From the NCBI GenBank assembly GCA_949297145.1, contig CASFQO010000002.1, forward strand, positions 186,001-250,000: DNA of 64,000 nt. Direction: 5' to 3'. The stretch is from an uncultured Alphaproteobacteria bacterium. Its GTDB lineage: Bacteria > Pseudomonadota > Alphaproteobacteria > RF32 > CAG-239. Below are positions 25,401 through 34,662 of this stretch, one piece after another. Below the pieces are notes generated by a model, which worked only from the letters and a program-made list of their open reading frames with translations, was not told the DNA's origin and made no database searches. A program made the translations under genes and the position numbers. The number at the start of each line of letters is the position of its first letter. Positions within the stretch are counted from its first letter, which is position 1.

Positions 25401-26075
25401 TTAAGCATGAACGGCAGCAGAAGCCAACGGCGCTGTTTTATCAACGAGTTTATCTTTAGGTTTTGTGCCCCATTCTTTAACTGTCCAAAACTTGTCGCCA
25501 TCTTCTTTTTCTAAAATACAAACGCTGCCGGTTCCGACTTTTATATTAAATTGGTTACAAAACTCCTCAAAATTACCCGTTAAATAAGGCGCAAAACGAA
25601 TAATACCGTTAGAGCTGACAACCAAAACCGTTTTATCACGATAATTTTGTTCCACTTCATGAGCAAAATCTTTCCAAGCCTGAATGATCCCGTCAACAGA
25701 AACATTCCAACCGTTTGGCACAATCGCATTAGCATTCCAAGCATCCAGAGCCTCCTGCCCGATACGCGCAATAACTTCATCTTCGGTTTTCCCTTCATCA
25801 GGGCCATAATCAATTTCCGTAAAACGAGCATCAGCGATTAAAGGAATATCTTTATCCAAAGCTGCAATTGCCAATCTGGCCGTTTCTGTGGTGCGTTTTA
25901 GCGGCGCAGCAAATACAGCAACAGGAATAAGCGTGCGCATTTTCAAGTATTTACCGATATTTGTCCCTCGTTCGGTCTCAACAAGCGGCAAATCCGTACC
26001 GGCACCTACTCTAAGCGGTGTCTGATCTTTTGTAAAAGTATTACCATGACGTGCAATAATTATCCTTGTGACCAT
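25401..26075 (-). CDS. Histidine phosphatase family protein, second His absent
   Basis: A 224-residue member of the phosphoglycerate-mutase-like superfamily: ARHGNT carries the phosphate-accepting H10, APLKRTTETA the second arginine, and EIDYGPDEG the acid. The usual second histidine motif V(S/T)HG reads VVSSNG at 153-157, so the expected His is Ser or Asn. Either this is a subgroup with a changed active site or a non-catalytic member. It lies 22 bases after kdsB in the same direction, which hints at a role in Kdo or LPS sugar phosphate metabolism. AGGAG is 10 bases before the ATG. Confidence 0.8.
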   Translation of the reverse strand: MVTRIIIARHGNTFTKDQTPLRVGAGTDLPLVETERGTNIGKYLKMRTLIPVAVFAAPLKRTTETARLAIAALDKDIPLIADARFTEIDYGPDEGKTEDEVIARIGQEALDAWNANAIVPNGWNVSVDGIIQAWKDFAHEVEQNYRDKTVLVVSSNGIIRFAPYLTGNFEEFCNQFNIKVGTGSVCILEKEDGDKFWTVKEWGTKPKDKLVDKTAPLASAAVHA

Positions 26076-26097
26076 AAAATATCAACTCCTAACCGAA

Positions 26098-26904
26098 TTA
26101 AAATTCACCATATTTTTCAAACAACGCTTCAGCGCGCTTCACATCCTCCGGAGAATCAACGCCGCTCATCCCCTCAAATTGTTTATAATCAACTTTAGCG
26201 ATTTTGATTTTCATACCGTTTTCTAAAAAGCGAAGTTGTTCCAAACCTTCAAGTTTTTCATAAGAACTCTCTTCTAAAGATTTGAATTTGAATAAAGATT
26301 CGTATTTATACCCATAAAGTCCAATATGGCGTAACACCGGACTTTTAGAAGATTTGTCCCGCAAATCTGCCTCTTTACGAATAGCCGGAATAATATTTTT
26401 AGAAAACCATAGCGCATATCCGTTTTTATCTGCCACGCAGGTTGTACCGGAGAACGGCGTTGTTTTCTTGCTTTCTCTGAGTTTATCCAAAGCCTCCCAA
26501 GAGAGTTCGGTGCATGGCGTAACCAAATCAACGGATGTATCTTCTTCAAACGCCTTAATCAATTCTTCAATAAACCACGGCGGGCAAACCGGATTATCGC
26601 CTTGCAAGTTAATAATCAAATCAGGCTTAACATTCAAGATTTTAACAGCTTCACAAACTCTGTCAGAGCCGGTTTTGCATTGATCACTCGTCATCAAGCA
26701 TTCTATTTGATGCGCGTTACAAAAGTCCATAATTCTCTGATCTTCCGTAGCAACAACGATTCTGGCATTTGAATGTTGTGTACCTTTTTTAGCAATATCT
26801 ACCACACGTAACAACATTTCTTTACCGGCAATTTTAGCCAAAGGTTTCCCCGGGAAGCGGGTTGAACCGTATCGTGCAGGAATAACAACAAGAGTATCAA
26901 GCAT
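26098..26904 (-). CDS. kdsB: CMP-Kdo synthetase (3-deoxy-manno-octulosonate cytidylyltransferase)
   Basis: KdsB activates Kdo with CTP to give CMP-Kdo for the LPS inner core. VIPARYGSTRFPGKPLAKIAGK is the CTP-binding start, followed by VVATEDQRI, a MTSDQCKTGSDR segment and LIINLQGDNPV (where most KdsB have VQGDEP). The protein has 268 residues, close to the usual 250. The frame reaches 26967, but GGAG lies 8 bases before the ATG at 26904, and the family starts there. The D-N change in QGDNP and the DRV segment leave room for a related sugar-acid cytidylyltransferase. Confidence 0.85.
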   Translation of the reverse strand: MLDTLVVIPARYGSTRFPGKPLAKIAGKEMLLRVVDIAKKGTQHSNARIVVATEDQRIMDFCNAHQIECLMTSDQCKTGSDRVCEAVKILNVKPDLIINLQGDNPVCPPWFIEELIKAFEEDTSVDLVTPCTELSWEALDKLRESKKTTPFSGTTCVADKNGYALWFSKNIIPAIRKEADLRDKSSKSPVLRHIGLYGYKYESLFKFKSLEESSYEKLEGLEQLRFLENGMKIKIAKVDYKQFEGMSGVDSPEDVKRAEALFEKYGEF

Positions 26905-26998
26905 AAATTTATCTCCAAAAGCAAATACAAGATAATTATATAATGGCAGATTTACAATGGAACACAAGCCTCTCCGACAAGTTTTGCACAGTTGACAT

Positions 26999-28549
26999 CT
27001 ATTTTTGTTCTATTTTTATTCTATTCGCCAAATCTTTGCGGATAAGAAGCGGATAATAAGGAGACATCTCATAAAAATGTGCTAAAAACGGCATATTAAA
27101 TTGATCAAAAGTAAGCGCAGTCCAGCGTTTAACAAAATCTTCGCGTCCTTCTTTTTTAACTGGTATTTTCTCCCACAAATCACGTAGATTTTCCCGATAC
27201 TCATACAAATGATCCATATTAGAAGCCCCTAAAAGGTTGATATACTGAGAAAGATAAATAAACATGGGTAGATTTTCATAAATAGCCTGGTTAAGTTCAA
27301 AAGCTTTATCGACATCATAAAGATAATGCGCCACCCTGGCCACATTTCCATACCCAAACCAATAATATGAAGGATTGCGCCCATAAAGATTAAAGAAGTA
27401 ATAAACATTATTGATAATCGGCTCGTCATCTCTGGAATTTTTGGCAATAAAGTTTTGAACGGTAAAATAGCGTGGATATTGCGTATTAGGCGGATTAAGC
27501 ACAAGCAGACCGATAAAAATAAGTGTTGCCGATAAAAGAGCAGCTTTAATTCGTTTAAGTTCAATTTTATCCACGACAACATCAGCAATAATCAACGCCG
27601 AAATAAAATTACTGAAAATAAAATATTGCACATAAGGCGCACCCACGAGCATTTTCTGGATAAATTCCAAGAACATCAACGCACAAATTAACTCTCTATA
27701 GAGATTTTCTTTATCCAAAAAATGATGTAGAGACAAAGTGGCCAAAACCGGAAGCGCACCGATAAACACCCAATTTTGCAAGATTTTGGCATCGCCCATA
27801 AATCCCTGCATCCAATAGTTGAGGTCATAGTTAAACAAGAAATAGAGCACCCAGCTATTAGTATAATAAAGATATGCCATGAATAAGAGCAACATAATCG
27901 CCGGCGCAATTAAGGCGTTAAGTACTGGTTTCCAACGGATTTGGCGTTTATAAAGCAAATAGAGGGTATAAAATCCCAAAATCCCCAAGAGGACAATAAT
28001 TTTTTGCAACACCCAAAAAGAAAGCACAAAGAGGATAAGGGAAATCGCGATATCACGCCCCTTCCCTTGAACGCCAAGGCTGATAAACCGGAGATAGAAC
28101 CATAATCCCCAAAAGAAAAAAGTCCACATCAGCGCATCGGGTTGCAGCTCAAAAACTAAATAATTATTGTCATAGAGCAGAAAGAAAAAGATTAAAGCTA
28201 GTATAAACTTTTGAAGCGAAAGCTCTAAAAAGTCACGGCATATTCTAAACATTCCCCACGCGGCTCCCGCATAGCATAAAAAGGCAAACACCTTAGATAC
28301 ATATAAAATGAGCGCATTTTTATAAAAAAGAGCTGTAATCGGAGCAAAAACATACCAAAGCAAAGGGTTGTGGTGTTCAAAAAAGTCTCGATAAGGCACC
28401 ATTCCCTGCCAAACAAGCCAAGAAGCATGGATATGTTCAGCATGATCCATACACATATAGTGAAAATAAAACACCCAAGCCAAAAAACAAATTTCAGCTA
28501 CTCCAAGCGTGAGCATAAAATACTTTAAGAACTTACTTTGCGAGACCAT
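26999..28549 (-). CDS. Polytopic membrane protein, GT-C glycosyltransferase-like
   Basis: A 516-residue protein with about ten membrane segments. The first periplasmic loop DHAEHIHASWLVWQGMVPYRDFFEHHNPLLWY has the acidic/aromatic pattern of GT-C (ArnT/PMT or GT87-like) enzymes, which transfer sugars from polyprenyl-phosphate donors in the periplasm. A soluble C-terminal part follows the last helix. Assignment is by topology and loop pattern only. No clear SD precedes the ATG (a GTTAGGG lies very close). It lies upstream of kdsB and may share its transcript, consistent with glycan modification. Confidence 0.6.
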   Translation of the reverse strand: MVSQSKFLKYFMLTLGVAEICFLAWVFYFHYMCMDHAEHIHASWLVWQGMVPYRDFFEHHNPLLWYVFAPITALFYKNALILYVSKVFAFLCYAGAAWGMFRICRDFLELSLQKFILALIFFFLLYDNNYLVFELQPDALMWTFFFWGLWFYLRFISLGVQGKGRDIAISLILFVLSFWVLQKIIVLLGILGFYTLYLLYKRQIRWKPVLNALIAPAIMLLLFMAYLYYTNSWVLYFLFNYDLNYWMQGFMGDAKILQNWVFIGALPVLATLSLHHFLDKENLYRELICALMFLEFIQKMLVGAPYVQYFIFSNFISALIIADVVVDKIELKRIKAALLSATLIFIGLLVLNPPNTQYPRYFTVQNFIAKNSRDDEPIINNVYYFFNLYGRNPSYYWFGYGNVARVAHYLYDVDKAFELNQAIYENLPMFIYLSQYINLLGASNMDHLYEYRENLRDLWEKIPVKKEGREDFVKRWTALTFDQFNMPFLAHFYEMSPYYPLLIRKDLANRIKIEQK

Positions 28550-28635
28550 CCCTAACCCATCAAAAACGAAAACTTAACCAAAGTTTAGAGCAATAGTCCG
28601 AAATAGCAAGCAAAAACAAAAGATATAAGCAGAAA

Positions 28636-30459
28636 CTAACCTCTGGCCTCTTGAAACATTTTAGCCGTTGCCACAAAGGCTAATTTATCATTAGATTTCA
28701 GTTGAGCATTATGCGTATATTTCGTATTTTCAATACTTTTGACCATATCTTTCGGCAAGAGATCGCGTACCCGTTTATAAGGAATTTTACCTTTGGGAGC
28801 TTCTTCAATCAATTTTTTTCTGATTTCCTGCGCTTTATTCAAATAAAATCCGAAACAAAATCCGTCTTTAGCAATTTGCGGAATATCCTGCCCTTCTGCA
28901 TCTTTCAGAAATTTACCTTGAGCATCTTTCCGACACGGCAAAATTTCATGTAAATCAAGCGTATAGATAGCGCAGTTGACATAACCTTTATCTTCCAAGA
29001 GATAAACCGGAAGATCTAATAAATCCTTAGGCGTCCACGCGCCTGACAAACAACAAGCAAGCAAATAGCTGCGCTTCAGCAGTCCTTTTTGCCGACGATA
29101 ACCGGTCATTTTCCGCAGTTGTTGAGATAAATTTTCATCCTCTTTCATAGATTTAAGGAATTCAGACGAAGCAAACCCGCTTGGTCCCCAACAAAAGCCT
29201 GCTCCAATACCGACCATAGCTTCGGCTGGCGTACACGAACGTCCGAATTTATCGCCCAACGCTCTGGTCATATATTTATCAATATAGCGCCATTTATGGA
29301 GCATTCCGCGCCAAGGTGTTATATTTTCACCAAGTTTTACTTTTGTTTCTTCACCTTTTTCATCTAAATAGAACGTTGTGCCGGAGCCGATTGTCGGAAC
29401 ATTTTTACCATCAAGATACGCTTTATCTGCAAAACCTTCCACAGCAACCAAAAGAGCAGATATCTCAGGTTTTAAGTCATGAATTTTTTGAATATTTCCA
29501 TAAAGGTCAGACTGTTTTTTCCCCATAAAATTAACATAATATTTTTTATGCTTGCTCGGCGCTTTTCTATAGCTTAAATCAACCTGTTCGGAGGAATCCG
29601 TATATTGAGAGCCCTCTTCTGCAACCATTTCTTCAGCGGCTGGTTCTTCGGCTGCTGTCTCCGCAACCGACAGAGCATCTGCAACATCGTTCACCGGTAC
29701 CATGGTTATCTGTTCGGTTTGAGCCTTTGTTTTATCATTATCAGCGTGCTGCTTTTGCGAAAGATAGCCGGATGAAGCTCCTATCCCGACCAACGCGGCC
29801 AAAGCTGAAACTTTATAATATTGCGGCACATAGTGCTGAGAGGCTTTTTGTTCGGATTCAATAATCTTTTTGCCGAGAGATTGCGCCATTTTAGAAGCCG
29901 AAGTATGGAACTTTTGTAATTTATCTTTAGAAACCGATTTAAGGAACTTCAGCACGCCCAATTTTTCAGGTGTATTTTCATCTAAAAGCACCGTTGAGTT
30001 CATTTGGGCCAGCTCTTTAGCATATTTATCAGCAGCAAAGTCTGAAAAATCAAGCATATCCACCGGATGCCCGGCTTTTTCCAAAGCTCTTCCGGCGTTA
30101 ATAACGGCGTTATATTTGGTATCGGCTTTGTTTTGGAGCTCGTCAGCCAAGTCTTTAGGCGAAAAGTTTCCGGTCTTGCCATAAGGGATAACGTAGTCCC
30201 TCCCCTCATATTCAACAGACATAACCGCCTCACCGGCACGATGATATTTGCCGATTTCCTTAGCTTCAAAGTCAAGTAACGCATTTAAGAACCGTTGCTG
30301 CGAAGTCTTTGGCGTGTTTGAACCAATTGTATATTTATAAGGAACGACATACGTTTTCTCGCCCACATCAACGAGCAAAAAATCATCACTACCGTGTTTT
30401 TCATATTCACGGATGAGATATTTATCGTTTTCAGAAAATCCTTCTTCCAGTTCAATCAT
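28636..30459 (-). CDS. Membrane-anchored GH24 lysozyme-like protein
   Basis: A 607-residue protein. Residues about 1-210 are a charged, presumably cytosolic domain I do not recognise (it contains two similar VEYEGRDYVIPYG / VGEKTYVVPYK segments). A membrane segment lies at about 217-234, then an Ala/Glu-rich linker (260-300), and from 330 a GH24 (phage lysozyme-type) domain: LLVAVEGFADKAYLDG with the catalytic Glu341 and TIGSGTTFY at 356-364. The lysozyme domain would face the periplasm. AGGTGA precedes the ATG. No holin, spanin or other phage gene is nearby, so a remodelling role on the host wall is more likely than lysis. Confidence 0.75.
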   Translation of the reverse strand: MIELEEGFSENDKYLIREYEKHGSDDFLLVDVGEKTYVVPYKYTIGSNTPKTSQQRFLNALLDFEAKEIGKYHRAGEAVMSVEYEGRDYVIPYGKTGNFSPKDLADELQNKADTKYNAVINAGRALEKAGHPVDMLDFSDFAADKYAKELAQMNSTVLLDENTPEKLGVLKFLKSVSKDKLQKFHTSASKMAQSLGKKIIESEQKASQHYVPQYYKVSALAALVGIGASSGYLSQKQHADNDKTKAQTEQITMVPVNDVADALSVAETAAEEPAAEEMVAEEGSQYTDSSEQVDLSYRKAPSKHKKYYVNFMGKKQSDLYGNIQKIHDLKPEISALLVAVEGFADKAYLDGKNVPTIGSGTTFYLDEKGEETKVKLGENITPWRGMLHKWRYIDKYMTRALGDKFGRSCTPAEAMVGIGAGFCWGPSGFASSEFLKSMKEDENLSQQLRKMTGYRRQKGLLKRSYLLACCLSGAWTPKDLLDLPVYLLEDKGYVNCAIYTLDLHEILPCRKDAQGKFLKDAEGQDIPQIAKDGFCFGFYLNKAQEIRKKLIEEAPKGKIPYKRVRDLLPKDMVKSIENTKYTHNAQLKSNDKLAFVATAKMFQEARG

Positions 30460-30540
30460 TCCGCGTCACCTAAAATTTTCATAACATACCTATATAATAC
30501 CGAAAAATCACAAAAGAATCAACGCTTTTTCAATATTTTT

Positions 30541-31800
30541 TTAAGAAGGCAATTTGATGCGCAAAAAAATCCTTTCGCCGTCGTCGCGCCGATCAAGAAC
30601 CTGCGCCGAGCGATAAATTTCCGCTAATTTTTTCCCATCATCAATAGGTAAAGAAACCGTTTTTATTTCCGCTTTGGGGCTGAATTTGGTCTTAAGCAAC
30701 TGCAAAAAATCGTTAATTCCTTCGCCGGAAAGTGCGGAAACAGCAGCCGTCTTCGTTCCTATTTTGGATTGCAGGTGTTTTTTCTCACTCTCGCTCAAAA
30801 GGTCGATTTTATTAAAGACTTCCACATATCGGCCTTCAAATTCAATTTTTGTAAGTCCCAGCTCATGTAAAACGTTCAAGACATCATCGCGCTGTTCTTT
30901 ATAGTCCGGATTAGAAACATCAATAACATGCACAATCACATCCGCTTCTAAAACCTCTTCTAACGTAGCTCTGAATGCCATCACCAACTCGTGCGGCAAA
31001 TTAGAAATAAACCCCACGGTATCCGAAAGGATAATATCTAAGTTTTTATCAAGCTTAATTTTACGCATAGTCGGGTCAAGCGTTGCAAACAGCATATCTT
31101 GAGCAAAAACTTGTGCATGCGTAATCAAGTTAAACAAGGTTGATTTTCCGGCATTGGTATAGCCCACCAACGCTGCCACCGGATACGGGACTTTCACACG
31201 GGCACTTCGCTGAATAGCTCGCGTTTGACGCACTTTTTCCAGTTCTTTTTTGATTTTGACAATCCGATCATCCAGATGCCGCCTATCCAATTCAATCTGC
31301 GTTTCGCCAGGGCCGCCCAAAAAGCCGCCGCCGCCACGTTGCCGTTCCAAGTGTGTCCAGCTGCGCACCAATCGCCCGCGTTGATAGGTTAAATGAGCGA
31401 GTTCAACTTGCAACTTGCCTTCTTTGGTGTGCGCGCGTTGCCCGAAAATCTCCAAAATAACCGCCGTGCGGTCAATCACTTTAAGATTAAGAATTTTCTC
31501 CAGATTGCGTTGCTGAACGGCAGAAATCGGCATATCCACCACCAACAATTCCGCTTCATGTTCAAGGCATTCGTTTTTTAATCTTTCGAGCGTCCCTTTA
31601 CCAAAAAAGCTCTTCGGCACAATCTGAGAAAGTTTAACGGTTTGTAATAAAACGACCTCCTGCCCCATCGCCAAGACCAAACCTTCGGCCTCGCTCTCGC
31701 GCATTTTTTCATCACCGGCAAATGCAACATTTTGCCCATTTTTGAGCCACGGACAAATAACGGCAACTTTTGTTTTTTTATCTTGTTGAATTTCAAGCAC
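30541..31800 (-). CDS. hflX: GTPase HflX
   Basis: HflX is a ribosome-splitting GTPase of the stress response. GGGGFLGGPGETQIE (about 156-170) is the family signature; the G domain has GYTNAGKST (213-221), DTVGFI and NKIDLL. The frame extends to a TTG at 31875, but that stretch lies inside a terminator-like hairpin; the GTG at 31800 with AAGG upstream is therefore preferred (419 residues). It sits downstream of hfq in the same direction, the classic hfq-hflX order. Confidence 0.93.
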   Translation of the reverse strand: MLEIQQDKKTKVAVICPWLKNGQNVAFAGDEKMRESEAEGLVLAMGQEVVLLQTVKLSQIVPKSFFGKGTLERLKNECLEHEAELLVVDMPISAVQQRNLEKILNLKVIDRTAVILEIFGQRAHTKEGKLQVELAHLTYQRGRLVRSWTHLERQRGGGGFLGGPGETQIELDRRHLDDRIVKIKKELEKVRQTRAIQRSARVKVPYPVAALVGYTNAGKSTLFNLITHAQVFAQDMLFATLDPTMRKIKLDKNLDIILSDTVGFISNLPHELVMAFRATLEEVLEADVIVHVIDVSNPDYKEQRDDVLNVLHELGLTKIEFEGRYVEVFNKIDLLSESEKKHLQSKIGTKTAAVSALSGEGINDFLQLLKTKFSPKAEIKTVSLPIDDGKKLAEIYRSAQVLDRRDDGERIFLRIKLPS

Positions 31801-31815
31801 GAGCCATAACCTTAA

Positions 31816-31884
31816 ATAAAAAAACTTCCGCTCAAAGAACCGGTACCCCTCCCATAGACGCACCTTCCTCCTCAAGCGGAAGTT
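31816..31884 (-). terminator. Terminator-like hairpin between hfq and hflX
   Basis: On the minus strand AACTTCCGCT (31884-31875) pairs with AGCGGAAGTT (31832-31823) across a 42-base loop and is followed by a T run. It would reduce read-through from hfq into hflX, or act as an attenuator. Confidence 0.6.
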
Positions 31885-31895
31885 AAGTAAAAGAA

Positions 31896-32114
31896 TTATT
31901 CTTCTACAACATCAATCGGCGTAGCCGGCATAATGGTAGAAACAGCGTGAGTATAAACAAGTTGAGTATGCCCATCACGTCTCAACAGCAAAGAATTTGC
32001 ATCAAACCAAGTAATAACACCTTGCAATTTAACACCATTGATAAGAAAGACGGTAACTGAAACTTTTTTATCTTTAATATCGTTCAAAAAATCAACTTGT
32101 GCGTTTGTAGTCAT
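31896..32114 (-). CDS. hfq: RNA chaperone Hfq
   Basis: Hfq is a hexameric Sm-like ring that pairs small RNAs with mRNAs. The 72-residue protein has Sm1 ([20 protein letters not shown]) and Sm2 ([10 protein letters not shown]), without the long C-terminal tail of the E. coli protein. The frame extends upstream to 32186, but AAGGAA lies 9 bases before the ATG at 32114, and this is the normal family start. It precedes hflX. Confidence 0.96.
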   Translation of the reverse strand: MTTNAQVDFLNDIKDKKVSVTVFLINGVKLQGVITWFDANSLLLRRDGHTQLVYTHAVSTIMPATPIDVVEE

Positions 32115-32200
32115 GTTTAATTTCCTTATTATAATTATTTCACATCTATGCCATAAGGATTGTCGGTTATAAGGCAAAGATAACAAGCATTTTTAGTTAT

Positions 32201-32280
32201 GTAGCCCCAAACCCAAAACAACCACCGGCCTGACATAAGCTGAAGCCACGCTGAACTTGAGCGACCTCCCCCACCGGTAA
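32201..32280. other. GC-rich island upstream of hfq, possible RNA gene
   Basis: Within a 262-base gap, this segment is clearly more GC-rich than the AT-rich sequence on both sides (it contains CCACCGG twice, at 32222 and 32271, and GCTGAA twice). Such islands in AT-rich genomes are often structured RNAs. I could not match it to 6S, SRP, RNase P or tmRNA, and found no strong internal hairpin. The remainder of the gap holds no gene. Confidence 0.3.
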
Positions 32281-32376
32281 GTAACAGTTATATTTAGCAC
32301 TCAATTAGTTAATAGTTTCTAAATTGCGAGCATAAAAATAACAATTTCACGCAATTTTATAAAACTTTCGGATAGA

Positions 32377-33498
32377 TTATTTCAAGGTTTTAAGATTTTT
32401 AAAAAATGTCACATTCATATCAAAAAAGCCATACAAAACTTTTTTCGCATTAAGAGCCTTTTGCTCTCTGATACTATCCGAAGAATTAAGAGCCTGATTT
32501 GTAACCAAAATCATACTTTCCACATCATCAAACAACCATGTGTTAGTGTTAAAATAAGATGAAAGCAGCAATTTATTATTGGTAACGACTGGTCTGCCAT
32601 AGCTGATTAAGTCAAAGACGGCATAAGGAACATAGGTTTTGTCATCACGCCCGACATTCCCCATTTCATAAACCACGACTTTAGCTTTGGCGAGTTCTTG
32701 AGCTTTTTGTTGATCGCTAAGTGCGGCAAAACTTTGTCCGCTGATAATACGCATCCGATAATCCCTTTGCATATAAGAGCAAAATGTAGGGTTATAATAT
32801 TCATAAATATAAAGGACATCATATTCATAATGCTCGGGCACGACTGTTTCGTGCGACACAAAGCCAACCGGAAGAAGTTGGATATTGACTTTATCTCCAA
32901 AAGCATTCAGAACCTGCTGTTGAGAAGAGATATAACCGTCATAATTTTGAAATTCCTCGGCATAAAAGTCCGCAAAACGATGGACATAGAGAATATTTGT
33001 CTTATCTTCACTCATTCTCAAATCATAAAAGCTTGGAAACCCCCGCACAAAAACATTTACCCCGACGTGATTAAGCTCCTTGGGGTAAAGATTACCGGCA
33101 TAAGAGACCCCGGCAATTTGATAATCGTTCCGCTCAAGACTGTATTTGAGGTAATTAATCGCCGCCTGCATATCATAATCAACATATTGCGGTGCATTTC
33201 CGATACGAAGCGCAACTAATTTATCGTTTTGTAAAACCCGAGAGGATAAAACGCCATAATATCCCCCTATCATTCCCAAAACAAAGAGCAAAAGCGTAAG
33301 GATAATTTTCAATCCCATCCGCCGCCGTATATCATATAGCCATAAAAGAGCAGGTTTACAATATTCAGCGATTCTGATTTTTAAGCGGAGAATAAAGCTT
33401 TTTTTCTGAAACAAGATAGAAGCATCGGCGGTTTCTTTCTCTTTTATTTTCATCGCCTGGATAGAATCTTTATCAATTTTAATCGTTTTCTTTCTCAT
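32377..33498 (-). CDS. Membrane-anchored glycosyltransferase-like protein
   Basis: A 373-residue protein with a basic cytosolic N-terminus, one membrane segment (about 62-80) and a soluble domain outside it. The late segment VPYAVFDLISYGRPVVTNN has the layout of the sugar-nucleotide site of GT-B (CgeB-like, Glyco_trans_1_2) enzymes but is weak. The frame has an earlier ATG at 33525, but the ATG at 33498 has an AAGGA site and follows the previous stop by one base, which suggests translational coupling. The preceding gene encodes a clearer enzyme of the same kind. Confidence 0.6.
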   Translation of the reverse strand: MRKKTIKIDKDSIQAMKIKEKETADASILFQKKSFILRLKIRIAEYCKPALLWLYDIRRRMGLKIILTLLLFVLGMIGGYYGVLSSRVLQNDKLVALRIGNAPQYVDYDMQAAINYLKYSLERNDYQIAGVSYAGNLYPKELNHVGVNVFVRGFPSFYDLRMSEDKTNILYVHRFADFYAEEFQNYDGYISSQQQVLNAFGDKVNIQLLPVGFVSHETVVPEHYEYDVLYIYEYYNPTFCSYMQRDYRMRIISGQSFAALSDQQKAQELAKAKVVVYEMGNVGRDDKTYVPYAVFDLISYGRPVVTNNKLLLSSYFNTNTWLFDDVESMILVTNQALNSSDSIREQKALNAKKVLYGFFDMNVTFFKNLKTLK

Positions 33499-33499
33499 C

Positions 33500-34552
33500 T
33501 TAATTCCATCCTTTTTCGCTGACATATTGTTGTAAAATCTCGCTCATACGTTTAATAACCTTATCCGCCGCAAATTTCTGCAAAGTAATTTCCTGCGCTT
33601 TAAGCGCCTTAAGCCGCCTTTCTTCGGGATGAGATAAATAAAACTCAATAAGTTGTTTAAATTCCTCTTTGTTTTTATACATCGGGACGGCATCCCCGTA
33701 AATTTCCTCAATTTCGGGCATATAGTCAGAAATAACCAACGCACCGCAAGCCGTTGCATCAAAAATTCGGTTGCTGATAAATCCCGCCTCAATCATATCG
33801 GGCCTGGTATCGTTAAGCACAATATCGGCCGAAGAATAGAAATATTTAAGTTTATCGTTAGGGATTTGGCGCGCTTTCCACCAAGAAGCGGCATCATCTA
33901 CAAGAATATTTTCCCAATTATCACCGAACACATCAATCGCAATACCGGTTTCTTTGGCATATTGCACAGACTTTCTAACCGGAAAATCAGGCCATTGATT
34001 AGCCACAAACAAGATCGGTCGATGCAACTTTTCTCTAAAAGCCGGATAAAACTTATCTGTTCTCGTAAATTGAGATAAATAAAAAGAATTAATCCCCTGC
34101 TCCCGATAAAATTTATTTTTCTTTAAAGAGCCCGTCAAAACAATATCGGCATTTTTAATAACGTTCATCCCATAAGGAATAGTCTCAAACAAAACGGCAA
34201 CTCTGTCTTTGTCGGCATAATTATGATATCCGTCCAAAGTAAGCTCCGGCCCCGAGCGCATAAAAATCTCAAACCCTTCATTAAAGTTTCGGTTAGATAA
34301 AGAGTCTTCAAAAGTATAGAGTTTAGCTTCAATTCCATTCTTTTTAAGTTCAGCCGCCAAATCTTCAGCCAGATATTTCTCCCCCAGAGCATAAGTATCG
34401 TCTTGCAGATATCGTGTAAACGTAATCGGCAGATTAATAACGGCACGGCGATAATTAAGCTTATACGGATGATAAGAAGAAAACGCCGCCCAAGAACCGA
34501 CAATCACACCGAGTAACAAGAGTCCCAAACCAAGCCAAAATCGCCGCATCAT
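33500..34552 (-). CDS. Membrane-anchored GT-B glycosyltransferase (CgeB-like)
   Basis: A 350-residue protein. The N-terminal membrane segment (about 5-22) is followed by a GT-B fold; the C-terminal ISNRIFDATACGALVISDYMPEIEEIYGD is a characteristic Glyco_trans_1_2 (CgeB-type) motif. By the positive-inside rule the first residues (MMRR) face the cytosol, which would put the catalytic domain in the periplasm, an unusual place for a nucleotide-sugar enzyme. Target unknown. It is coupled to the next gene, a divergent relative. Confidence 0.7.
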   Translation of the reverse strand: MMRRFWLGLGLLLLGVIVGSWAAFSSYHPYKLNYRRAVINLPITFTRYLQDDTYALGEKYLAEDLAAELKKNGIEAKLYTFEDSLSNRNFNEGFEIFMRSGPELTLDGYHNYADKDRVAVLFETIPYGMNVIKNADIVLTGSLKKNKFYREQGINSFYLSQFTRTDKFYPAFREKLHRPILFVANQWPDFPVRKSVQYAKETGIAIDVFGDNWENILVDDAASWWKARQIPNDKLKYFYSSADIVLNDTRPDMIEAGFISNRIFDATACGALVISDYMPEIEEIYGDAVPMYKNKEEFKQLIEFYLSHPEERRLKALKAQEITLQKFAADKVIKRMSEILQQYVSEKGWN

Positions 34553-34662
34553 TCCCCCAAAAAATAATCTAACTATTTAAAAGGTTATGAATTTTAAGAA
34601 AACAAACAAGCAAAAAAAACATTTAACCACAAAACAAATCTTCAAAAAGCTCATAAAACATC

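Noticed and set aside
28636..30459. Lysozyme protein as evidence for a prophage
   Set aside because: No integrase, capsid, terminase, holin or spanin genes are near, and the protein has a membrane anchor and a host-like operon setting.
32201..32280. GC-rich island considered as 6S, SRP, RNase P or tmRNA
   Set aside because: None of the diagnostic segments (for example the SRP GGAAG loop or the tmRNA tag frame) is present, and the complementary half of a 6S rod is missing.
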